DNA of 7,429 bases from Dehalococcoidales bacterium (GTDB lineage: Bacteria; Chloroflexota; Dehalococcoidia; Dehalococcoidales; UBA5760). Position numbers and translations under genes: made by a program. Below, one piece after another: positions 1 through 5,434 of this stretch (its first letter is position 1; every line of letters starts with the position of its first letter). Below the pieces are notes generated by a model. That model was not told where the DNA came from, did not search any database, and saw only the letters and a list, made by a program, of their open reading frames with translations. The stretch covers positions 1-7,429 of the forward strand of contig JAGYOC010000067.1 of the NCBI GenBank assembly GCA_018399795.1, written 5' to 3'.

Positions 1-728
1 ACTTCCGGATTACTGCGAATCTCTTCGGGTTTACCCTCGGCAAGCTTCTTGCCGAAGCTGATAACCGTCAGCCCATCACACAACCCCATCACCGCCTTCA
101 TATCATGTTCCACAAGCAGGACGGTAATACCCCACTCATCCCGGATTTTCCTTATCAGTTTCATCATATGATCGGTCTCCACCGGGTTCATACCGGTAAC
201 CGGCTCATCCAGCATCAGCATCTTGGGCCGGTTGGCAGTGGCCATTGCCACCCCCAGAGACCTCTGGTAGCCATGGGGAAGGTTCATGGCCAGCTCATTT
301 TCCAGGTGGCTCATCCCGAAGAATTTAATGAGCTCGCAGGCATACTCTTCGTTCTTCCGCTCCCTTTTGGATGCTCCACCAAGATACCTCTGAACCTGAT
401 TCATTCCAGCCCTCAGATGGAGCGCCGTCATCACATTCTCCATCACGGTAAATTCCATAAAGAGAATGGTGGACTGGAAGCTCCTTACCAGCCCCATCCC
501 GGCTATTTTGTGCGTGCTGACGCCGGTGATATCCTGGCCGTCGAAAATAATGGAACCGGAACTCACCGGGTAGACATTGGTAATAAGGTTAAAGGTGGTT
601 GTCTTTCCCGCCCCGTTGGGGCCGATAAGACCACGGATTTCACCTTCGGCAACCTCCATATTGAAATCATTTACCGCCGCCAATCCGCCGAAATATTTGC
701 TTACTCCCTTCAATTCAAGCAGAGCCAT
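1..728 (-). CDS. livG: LivG-type ABC transporter ATP-binding protein (partial, C-terminus beyond left edge)
   Basis: Cytoplasmic ATPase of a high-affinity branched-chain amino acid (or similar small amide/organic acid) importer; in this family it pairs with LivF, the permeases LivH/LivM and a periplasmic or lipoprotein binding protein, none of which lies in the window. Translating the minus strand from ATG at 728-726 gives 242 complete codons. Seen in order: Walker A GPNGAGKT (residues 36-43), Q-loop RSFQ (82-85), a signature in the form LPHGYQ (150-155), Walker B LMLDEP (171-176), the family-typical TGMNPVE just after it, and the H-loop EHDM (207-210). Known LivG proteins are about 250-260 residues, so only the last 10-20 are missing. 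The start is fixed by AGGAGG four bases upstream. It is divergent from recN. The substrate cannot be read from the ATPase, and liv-like paralogues are common, so the symbol denotes the family rather than a proven orthologue. Confidence 0.93.
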   Translation of the reverse strand, partial: MALLELKGVSKYFGGLAAVNDFNMEVAEGEIRGLIGPNGAGKTTTFNLITNVYPVSSGSIIFDGQDITGVSTHKIAGMGLVRSFQSTILFMEFTVMENVMTALHLRAGMNQVQRYLGGASKRERKNEEYACELIKFFGMSHLENELAMNLPHGYQRSLGVAMATANRPKMLMLDEPVTGMNPVETDHMMKLIRKIRDEWGITVLLVEHDMKAVMGLCDGLTVISFGKKLAEGKPEEIRSNPE

Positions 729-732
729 ATCT

Positions 733-738
733 CCTCCT
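733..738 (-). promoter_or_regulatory. Ribosome binding site of the livG-like gene
   Basis: AGGAGG on the minus strand, four bases before the ATG at 728-726. It is the strongest Shine-Dalgarno sequence in the window and contrasts with the genes at 3062, 4392, 5426 and 6751, which have none that is obvious. Confidence 0.75.
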
Positions 739-746
739 GTATGAGT

Positions 747-774
747 ATTATAGTTGCCAATAACATAAAATCAA
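747..774 (-). promoter_or_regulatory. Predicted sigma70-type promoter for the livG-like gene
   Basis: On the minus strand a TTGATT -35 (774-769) is followed after 16 bases by a perfect TATAAT -10 (752-747). The predicted transcription start is near 740, giving a leader of about 12 bases that contains the AGGAGG ribosome binding site (738-733) before ATG at 728. The fit of hexamers, spacing and start codon makes this one of the better promoter calls in the window. A separate TTGACA on the same strand further upstream has only a poor -10 partner. Confidence 0.6.
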
Positions 775-849
775 CTCAGTGAATAAGGTAGCACAATAAC
801 CATCCCTTGTCAATCCACGTACCAGCAGGTCAGTGCCCTGCAACAGCCC

Positions 850-911
850 TTTTTGCCGCTATCGATAACGATCACATCAACTATACACCGCGCTTTTGCC
901 ATCGATCAACG
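850..911. repeat. Pair of near-direct repeats upstream of recN
   Basis: Two copies of the arrangement TTTTGCC, then ATCGAT, then AACG lie in the divergent spacer. The first copy (about 850-870) has three extra bases (GCT) between TTTTGCC and ATCGAT; the second (894-911) has none but has an additional C before AACG. The second copy overlaps the predicted -35 of recN (896-901). Two copies of one motif with one on a promoter element is what a repressor or activator site could look like, but no known regulator is recognised here. Confidence 0.4.
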
Positions 912-924
912 CAGGGTTTATAAT
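896..924 (+). promoter_or_regulatory. Predicted sigma70-type promoter for recN
   Basis: TTGCCA (896-901, five of six bases of the consensus -35) is followed after exactly 17 bases by a perfect TATAAT (919-924). The predicted transcription start is near 931, leaving an untranslated leader of about 69 bases before the TTG start of recN. I looked for a GAAC-N4-GTTC type LexA box over this promoter and saw none, so SOS control is not supported by the sequence. Confidence 0.6.
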
Positions 925-993
925 CTGGCATAGAAGAGAACGGTGCGAAAATTTTTACACATATTCCCGAAATGATCAATCTGTAGTGGGGTT

Positions 994-1005
994 CAACAAT
1001 TGTTG
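994..1005. repeat. 12-bp perfect palindrome over the recN start codon
   Basis: CAACAATTGTTG reads the same on both strands and contains both candidate TTG start codons (1000 and 1003). A 12-base palindrome is expected once or twice by chance in a window of this size, so only its position makes it notable. It could be an operator half or chance. Confidence 0.35.
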
Positions 1006-2760
1006 GTTCGGCTAAGAGTTAAATCTATCGGCATTATCGAGGACATAGACTGGAATCTGGGCCAGGGACTGAACGTGATTACCGGCGAGACGGGAGTAGG
1101 TAAATCCCTGGTCATTGATGCCGTCGAGGCCCTCCTGACAGGCAAGATGGATGACGAGTTAATCCGTCACGGAGATGACATCGCATATTTGGAGGGTGTT
1201 TTTGAACTGCCATGTGAAAAAACGACTCCCCCCCTCAGCAAGATATTATCGGACAGGGGTATTGACAACGGTGAGGATATCCTGGTCATAAATTGCGAAT
1301 CCCGCCGGCGCCGTCGGGGCACCATAAGAGCAAACGGATATGCGGTAACCAGAAGCACCCTAAACCAAATCGGCAGCCTGCTGGTAGATATCCACGGACA
1401 GAGCGACCACCTTTCTTTGCTGGATAAAGCCCACCACCTCAATCTACTGGATTCATATGGTGATACCCAGGAGCTACGTAATAGCTTCGGTAAGAAAGCA
1501 CTGGAACTACGTCAGTCGGAAGGTGAACTCAAAGCCCTGCTTGAAGAGGAAAGGGAACAATCCCGCCGCAAGGAACTCCTCGGTTTTCAAATAGATGAAA
1601 TAAGAAGGGCGGAACTTGGCGAAGAAGAAGAAGAGACACTGGAGAGAGAACGCAATATCCAGACCTCCAGTGAACAGCTGAAATCGCTGTCCTTTCAAGC
1701 CTATCAAAGCCTGGCCACAGGACAAGATAGCATTTCTTCCCCATCTGTTATGGAAAAACTGAGCGAGGCAGTCGAGGCCCTGAGACAGTTGGTCAGCCTC
1801 GACCCGGCGATGAAAGAGCACCTGGATTTCCTGGAACAGAGTATTTATGGTATTGAGGAAGCGGCGCGGGACATCCGTTCCTACAGCGAACGAATGGAAT
1901 ATGACCCGAAACGCCTGGAGGAAATACAGGCCCGGCTGGAACTCATCAAAGATATGAAGCGCAAATACGGCCCGACCGTCGCCGATATCCTCTCCTACCT
2001 GGAGAAGGGGGAACATGAAATCGAAGAGATTTCCCAGCACGGGGAAAGGAAGAGCCACCTCACCGAGAAATGCTCCATGCTCAGGGAGGAAATGGGGGAG
2101 ATAGCCAGCGAGCTTTCCCGGAAACGCAGCCAGGCAGCGGAGAGGTTAACGGAAGATGTGGCAAGCGAACTGAGAGACCTGAACATGGCACAGGTCAGGT
2201 TCCAGGTATCAATCACCCGGCAGAAGTCGGAGGAAGGGATCCCCCTTCCCAACGGGATCACCTACGCCTACGGCAACAGTGGAGTGGACAGAGTTGAGTT
2301 CATCGCCGCAACCAATCCCGGTGAACCGCCGAAACCACTGGCCAAAATCGCTTCCACGGGTGAAATATCCCGGTTCGCCCTGGCCCTGAAAAGTGCCCTT
2401 GCCGGAAGTGATAACATCCCGGTACTCATCTTTGACGAAATCGATATCGGTGTCGGTGGAAGAAGTGGTGAAGTGGTCGGCAAAAAGCTATGGAAGATCT
2501 CACAGGAACACCAGGTCATATGCGTCACCCACCTCCCCCAGATAGCCGCATACGCTGATTCTCACTACAGCGTTCACAAGGAGATTTCGGAGAACAGAAC
2601 CTCGAGCAGGCTGGATACCATCAGTGAAGAGGCAAGGGTCGAGGAGATTGCCGCAATGCTTTCCGGAGCGCAGTACAGCGAAACCGCACTGGTAAACGCC
2701 CGGGAGATGATACAGAGGGCATCGCTCTGGAAACAATCTTCATCCAGGCAGGAATCGTAA
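1000..2760 (+). CDS. recN: DNA repair protein RecN
   Basis: SMC-like ATPase that acts on the nucleoid early in recombinational repair of double-strand breaks. The 586 residues show Walker A GETGVGKS (29-36), the RecN motif DIHGQSDH (130-137), long charged helical stretches predicted to form the coiled coil (about 165-230 and 300-390), the family-typical YDPKRLEEIQ...KRKYG segment (301-324), a signature in the form ASTGEISR (451-458), Walker B VLIFDEID (475-482), the D-loop region GVGGRSG (484-490) and the H-loop VTHLPQIAAYAD (509-520). Length is slightly above the usual 550-570. The start must lie after an in-frame TGA at 973; only TTG at 1000 or 1003 is possible, and the N-terminus then aligns with RecN's usual start. 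The ribosome binding site is weak (GTGGGG at 985-990). The signature departs from the common SGGE form. It appears to be a single-gene transcript. Confidence 0.97.
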   Translation: MLVRLRVKSIGIIEDIDWNLGQGLNVITGETGVGKSLVIDAVEALLTGKMDDELIRHGDDIAYLEGVFELPCEKTTPPLSKILSDRGIDNGEDILVINCESRRRRRGTIRANGYAVTRSTLNQIGSLLVDIHGQSDHLSLLDKAHHLNLLDSYGDTQELRNSFGKKALELRQSEGELKALLEEEREQSRRKELLGFQIDEIRRAELGEEEEETLERERNIQTSSEQLKSLSFQAYQSLATGQDSISSPSVMEKLSEAVEALRQLVSLDPAMKEHLDFLEQSIYGIEEAARDIRSYSERMEYDPKRLEEIQARLELIKDMKRKYGPTVADILSYLEKGEHEIEEISQHGERKSHLTEKCSMLREEMGEIASELSRKRSQAAERLTEDVASELRDLNMAQVRFQVSITRQKSEEGIPLPNGITYAYGNSGVDRVEFIAATNPGEPPKPLAKIASTGEISRFALALKSALAGSDNIPVLIFDEIDIGVGGRSGEVVGKKLWKISQEHQVICVTHLPQIAAYADSHYSVHKEISENRTSSRLDTISEEARVEEIAAMLSGAQYSETALVNAREMIQRASLWKQSSSRQES

Positions 2761-3061
2761 CACTCTTTAGTCAAAACCTGACCCTCTCATCTCTATCCAA
2801 TATTCCGAGTTAGCTCCCTGGTAACACCAGACCGATAATCAAATCCATATCCTGACTTGCATGTTTTTGCCAACCGCAGGTTAAGGCTGCTCAAACTTGG
2901 CCCATACTCCCCGTATCCCCAGTCTTACACTACATAGCAGTAATGAACAGCAACCTGGCAGCAAATCGCTTCCACATCATAATCACAAACCCCGAAAGAG
3001 CTAGCTATAAACGCCTAATACCAATGCATCCCCGTTTTGCTACTAATACGCGATTATAATT
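2761..3061. other. Intergenic spacer between recN and the S8 protease gene
   Basis: About 300 bases with no convincing ORF on either strand and no recognised RNA family. It holds a small inverted repeat, CTGGT-AAC-ACCAG (2818-2830), without a following T-tract, so it is not a convincing intrinsic terminator. AGCTAGCT (3000-3007) is a short palindrome. A TATAAT (3055-3060) sits one base before the protease ATG but lacks a good -35 at normal spacing. Confidence 0.6.
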
Positions 3062-4192
3062 ATGCCTGGGGCAAGATACGATAGAGATGTGAATAGGAGA
3101 AGCCCCAGGATAATAGCACCCATAATTATCACCATTGCCATACTGATTACGCTGCAGCCAGGTATCGGATACGTTTCTGGCAGCAACACCAATCAGATTA
3201 ATGATTCTGTAAAAATCGAGGCCTCAGAAACAGCAATACCGGATGAAAACGCCTCTCAAACAATACTGCCAGTAAGCGATATATCACCATTTACCGAACC
3301 GGAAAAACCGATTGCCCACCCCGATCCTCCGACCGGGCAGTTGCCAATTTACAGTGACGAACAGTGGGCTCTCGACAGAATCAGCATATCCGCGCTGTGG
3401 CAAAACACTAAAGGGAATCCGGAGGTGCTGGTAGCGGTCCTGGATACGGGCATAAACTCCTGCCATGAGGACCTGGAGGGGCAGGTAGCAGCCGAGGCCA
3501 ATTTCGTCGACAGCCCTTCGTGCGATGATAAGCACGGTCACGGAACACATATTGCCGGGATAATCGCTTCACTCGAAAACGACACGGGCACCACCGGGGT
3601 GGCCCCGGAGAGCCAACTGCTCAACGTCAAGGTTGCCGATGATAACGGCAAATGCAGGGCATCAGACCTGGCCGAGGGTATCATATGGGCAGCCGATAAC
3701 GGTGCCAGCGTGATCAATATCAGCATTGAGATAGCTGAAAAATCAGCCAAGCTTGAAGAAGCGATTAACTATGCCTGGAGCGAAGGCTGCCTGATTGTCG
3801 GTGCCGCCGGTAACGACGGTAGCCAGTCGCCGGTTTACCCGGCCGCTTACGAAAACTGCATTGCCGTAGCCGCCACCGATCGCAACGATACCCTGGCCCT
3901 GCTTTCCAATCACGGCGAATGGGTGGATATGGCTGCCCCGGGGTCGGGTATATATTCCACTCTGCCCGACAACCGCTATGGTCTCAAAACCGGTACATCG
4001 TTTGCCTGTGCTCATGTGAGTGGTACTGCAGCACTTCTTTTCGATATCCTGGTCGATACCGATGGAAACGGCAGGATGAATAACGAGGTAAGAGAAGCCC
4101 TCGAGAGCGAATGCCGGGCCGTAAATATCAAGGGTACCGGTAACGGCCTACTGGACGCAGCCGGTATGGCCAGCACATTCGATATCGACTGA
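3062..4192 (+). CDS. Subtilisin-family (peptidase S8) secreted or membrane-anchored serine protease
   Basis: Predicted extracytoplasmic endopeptidase of 376 residues. A basic N-terminus (RRSPR, 12-16) is followed by a hydrophobic stretch (about 17-38), which is a signal peptide or uncleaved anchor. Residues 40-95 are an acidic, Pro/Ser/Thr-rich linker in which I see no I9 propeptide. The catalytic core then begins at DEQWALDRISISALW (99-113). The triad is visible: Asp128 in AVLDTGI, His160 in HGHGTHIAG, Ser313 in GTSFACAHVSG, with oxyanion Asn251 in AAGNDG. Residues 332-342 (DTDGNGRMNNE) resemble a calcium-binding EF-hand or dockerin loop, placed where subtilisins have their penultimate turn before the last helices. 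C134 and C154 flank the active site and might form a disulfide. ATG 3062 has no Shine-Dalgarno sequence; the in-frame GTG at 3089 would still leave a complete signal sequence. Substrate unknown. The ECF sigma gene follows 199 bases later on the same strand. Confidence 0.93.
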   Translation: MPGARYDRDVNRRSPRIIAPIIITIAILITLQPGIGYVSGSNTNQINDSVKIEASETAIPDENASQTILPVSDISPFTEPEKPIAHPDPPTGQLPIYSDEQWALDRISISALWQNTKGNPEVLVAVLDTGINSCHEDLEGQVAAEANFVDSPSCDDKHGHGTHIAGIIASLENDTGTTGVAPESQLLNVKVADDNGKCRASDLAEGIIWAADNGASVINISIEIAEKSAKLEEAINYAWSEGCLIVGAAGNDGSQSPVYPAAYENCIAVAATDRNDTLALLSNHGEWVDMAAPGSGIYSTLPDNRYGLKTGTSFACAHVSGTAALLFDILVDTDGNGRMNNEVREALESECRAVNIKGTGNGLLDAAGMASTFDID

Positions 4193-4208
4193 TTTCCCTT
4201 AAGCGAGA

Positions 4209-4218
4209 TTCACGTGAA
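4209..4218. repeat. 10-bp perfect palindrome downstream of the protease gene
   Basis: TTCACGTGAA lies 17 bases after the protease stop codon. It has no loop and no T-tract, so it is not a terminator as such. It could be a protein-binding site, but a palindrome of this length is also expected several times by chance in the window. Confidence 0.25.
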
Positions 4219-4326
4219 GAGTCACCCCCGAGGGATGTCTTAGCGCAACCAAAAAACCAGGAATCAACACCACGCTGAATTTCTGCCCGCCGTTTATCCC
4301 CCAATAGTAACCTTAAGAACCATCAG

Positions 4327-4379
4327 TTTGACATTTTGTGTTATTATATAGCGGTTGGACATAAACACCGAATTATATC
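4327..4379 (+). repeat. Imperfect tandem repeat (period about 28 bp) upstream of the ECF sigma gene
   Basis: TTTGACAT (4327-4334) and TTGGACAT (4355-4362) are each followed 8-9 bases later by an AT-rich box, ATTATATA (4343-4350) and ATTATATC (4372-4379). The unit is therefore repeated with a period of 28-29 bases directly ahead of the sigma gene at 4392. The -35-like and -10-like boxes within each unit are too close for a normal sigma70 promoter (under 14 bases), although TG-T-TATTAT (4339-4347) could act as an extended -10. An operator or a promoter for another sigma factor is possible; neither can be proved here. Confidence 0.4.
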
Positions 4380-4391
4380 TGAATAACCGAA

Positions 4392-5015
4392 ATGAATAAC
4401 GAAACCAGCAGAGATAACGGCCAGCAGTATAAGCCAGATACTGATCTCATGGGCAAATTGAGCCGGGGCGAGCCCGAAGCCATCCTGGCGCTGTACGACG
4501 CCTACTTCGAACGTATATATTCGCTGATATACAACCAGGTGGCCAGAAACAAAGAGGCCGCCGACGACATTGTCCAGGAAACATTTATCGCCGCATTGAA
4601 GTCAGCAGGTAAATTCAATGGTCGAAGCAAGGCATACACCTGGCTTTATAGCATCGCTACCAAGAAGGTAGCAGACTTTTACCGCCGCCAGAAGCGAATA
4701 GACAAACACCATATTCAGTCATCCGATGGCACCGTAGAACCGGACTGGCTCCCCGACAAAAATCAGCCTCATCACGACCCGCTGGATTCATACACAGGTA
4801 ATCATAAAGTTCAAGAAGCGGTTTCCAATCTACCCCTGCATTACAGGCAGATTCTTTTACTCAAATATGTGGAGGAAATGCCAGTCGCTGAGATAGGCCA
4901 GGTTATGGAACGCTCGCCCAAATCGGTTGAGGGTCTGTTGAGCCGTGCCCGCCAGGAACTACGGAAAGCTCTAAGCAGACAAAATGAGGGGAAAGCGGAT
5001 TTAAAAACGACATAA
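4392..5015 (+). CDS. RNA polymerase sigma factor, ECF (sigma-70 group IV) subfamily
   Basis: Alternative sigma factor that would direct core RNA polymerase to a small stress or envelope regulon. The 207 residues contain region 2 (about 32-102: LYDAYFERIYSLIYNQV, then DDIVQETFIAALKSAGKFNG with the conserved D-I-V-Q-E-T-F core, then AYTWLYSIATKKVADFYRRQKR) and region 4 (about 142-192: VSNLPLHYRQILLLKYVEEM followed by the helix-turn-helix VAEIGQVMERSPKSVEGLLSRARQELRKAL). Region 3 is absent and replaced by a polar, His/Asp-rich linker (103-138), as expected for ECF factors. Length is typical to slightly long. ATG 4392 lacks an obvious Shine-Dalgarno site and is flanked by copies of GAATAAC-GAAA (4381-4392 and 4394-4404). 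A small ORF starts 19 bases after the stop. ECF factors are usually paired with a membrane anti-sigma factor; here the partner position holds only the small, apparently broken ORF. Confidence 0.95.
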   Translation: MNNETSRDNGQQYKPDTDLMGKLSRGEPEAILALYDAYFERIYSLIYNQVARNKEAADDIVQETFIAALKSAGKFNGRSKAYTWLYSIATKKVADFYRRQKRIDKHHIQSSDGTVEPDWLPDKNQPHHDPLDSYTGNHKVQEAVSNLPLHYRQILLLKYVEEMPVAEIGQVMERSPKSVEGLLSRARQELRKALSRQNEGKADLKTT

Positions 5016-5034
5016 ATAGTACAGGGTGATAAAA

Positions 5035-5184
5035 ATGGGTTTAAACAACGAAGACAGGATAGGCAAGATGGTAAAGTCAGCCTGTAAGCCGGTGTATCCT
5101 TCACCTGGGCTAAGGGACAGGCTGCGCCGTCAGCTCACTCATGAGATGGCGGATGATGATCCCAGAGGACACAGCCATGGATAA
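5035..5184 (+). CDS. Small hypothetical protein (49 aa) behind the ECF sigma factor, possibly the N-terminus of a broken partner gene
   Basis: ATG 5035 is preceded by AGGGTG (5022-5027) at good spacing and lies 19 bases after the sigma stop, so it is likely co-transcribed and translated. The product begins MGLNNEDRIGKMVKSACKPV and continues with a Pro-Ser-Pro turn and a basic amphipathic helix (PSPGLRDRLRRQLTHEM, 22-38), ending in an acidic, His-containing tail at TAA 5182. The Pro-Ser-Pro plus Arg/Leu-rich helix resembles, from memory, the cytoplasmic N-terminal segment of small single-pass proteins encoded after ECF sigma genes in Chloroflexota; this is a weak recollection and not a domain match. 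No zinc-binding anti-sigma motif (H-x3-C-x2-C) is present. The reading frame downstream encodes a hydrophobic segment only if frameshifts are allowed, suggesting the 49-residue form is truncated. Confidence 0.5.
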   Translation: MGLNNEDRIGKMVKSACKPVYPSPGLRDRLRRQLTHEMADDDPRGHSHG

Positions 5185-5283
5185 AACCAGAATCGGACTC
5201 ATCGCCGCAGTGCATTAATCTCATGGTCCATCGGATATGGAGTCTGGCTATCCCTGAACGCCATCCCGGCCATGGTACCATAA
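5177..5283 (+). pseudogene. Frame-broken transmembrane segment following the 49-aa ORF
   Basis: ATG 5177 overlaps the stop of the preceding ORF (ATGGATAA) and opens MDKTRIGLIAAVH before TAA 5216. In the adjacent frame, the same one as the 49-aa ORF, translation from 5212 reads ALISWSIGYGVWLSLNAIPA and ends MVP at TAA 5281. Joining the two with a one-base shift at about 5212 gives a single 35-residue peptide with a continuous hydrophobic helix, which looks like one membrane span split by a deletion. A second, compensating shift near the GAT repeat at 5152-5160 would join it to the 49-aa ORF, giving a protein of roughly 80 residues with a cytoplasmic N-terminus and one span. I infer a decayed gene or sequencing indels; independent tiny ORFs are the alternative. 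No classical slippery heptamer was seen. Confidence 0.4.
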
Positions 5284-5300
5284 CCAGAGCCGCCATTATA

Positions 5301-5325
5301 AATACCGAGCGCTTTAAAGCGTATT
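5301..5325. repeat. Inverted repeat upstream of lysA
   Basis: The 12-bp palindrome CGCTTTAAAGCG (5310-5321) overlaps a wider pairing of AATAC (5301-5305) with GTATT (5321-5325), leaving a small asymmetric bulge. It lies about 65-90 bases before the predicted lysA promoter. It may be an operator or a chance structure; no T-tract follows, so a terminator role for the sigma operon is unsupported. Confidence 0.3.
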
Positions 5326-5388
5326 ACACGGACCGAATACCGCCAGATAGAAGCAGCATCTTCCGACTGCGTGTTATGGAAACCTCAA

Positions 5389-5417
5389 TTGACTTAACCC
5401 TGCGGCACTGGTAACAT
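5389..5417 (+). promoter_or_regulatory. Predicted promoter for lysA-holB giving a leaderless transcript
   Basis: TTGACT (5389-5394, five of six consensus -35 bases) is followed after exactly 17 bases by TAACAT (5412-5417), which keeps the T1, A2, A5 and T6 positions of the -10. The predicted start is near 5424, within about two bases of the lysA ATG at 5426. That agrees with the absence of any Shine-Dalgarno sequence before this ATG. The -10 is inside the left arm of a perfect inverted repeat. Confidence 0.5.
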
Positions 5418-5434
5418 TAATTATAATGTTACCA
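5409..5434. repeat. Perfect inverted repeat (11-bp arms, 4-bp centre) over the lysA start; candidate operator
   Basis: The left arm TGGTAACATTA (5409-5419) and right arm TAATGTTACCA (5424-5434) are exact reverse complements separated by ATTA. The element covers the predicted -10, the transcription start and the ATG (5426-5428) of lysA. Eleven paired bases without mismatch at this position are very unlikely by chance. The layout fits a dimeric repressor blocking initiation. Alternatives are an RNA hairpin at the 5' end of a longer upstream transcript hiding the start codon, or an AT-rich terminator; the absence of a following T-tract argues against the last. Confidence 0.7.

Noticed and set aside
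105..782. 225-aa plus-strand ORF
   Set aside because: It lies antisense to the LivG-like gene, whose motifs are all intact on the minus strand, and its own product shows no family motifs.
1507..2058. 183-aa minus-strand ORF rich in Phe and Leu
   Set aside because: Antisense to the RecN coiled coil; the Phe/Leu richness follows from Glu/Lys codons read backwards, not from a membrane protein.
2818..2830. CTGGT-AAC-ACCAG as an intrinsic terminator for recN
   Set aside because: The stem is only five base pairs and no run of T follows.
4193..4391. Terminator or small RNA between the protease and sigma genes
   Set aside because: No GC-rich hairpin with a T-tract and no recognised RNA family; only short palindromes are present.
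5223..5414. 63-aa plus-strand ORF between the sigma operon and lysA
   Set aside because: No ribosome binding site, no recognisable composition or motif, it overlaps the frame-broken membrane segment, and its stop falls inside the lysA operator palindrome.
5422..5427. TATAAT overlapping the lysA ATG as the -10 box
   Set aside because: It would start transcription after the only available start codon and has no -35 at proper spacing; the TTGACT/TAACAT pair fits better.
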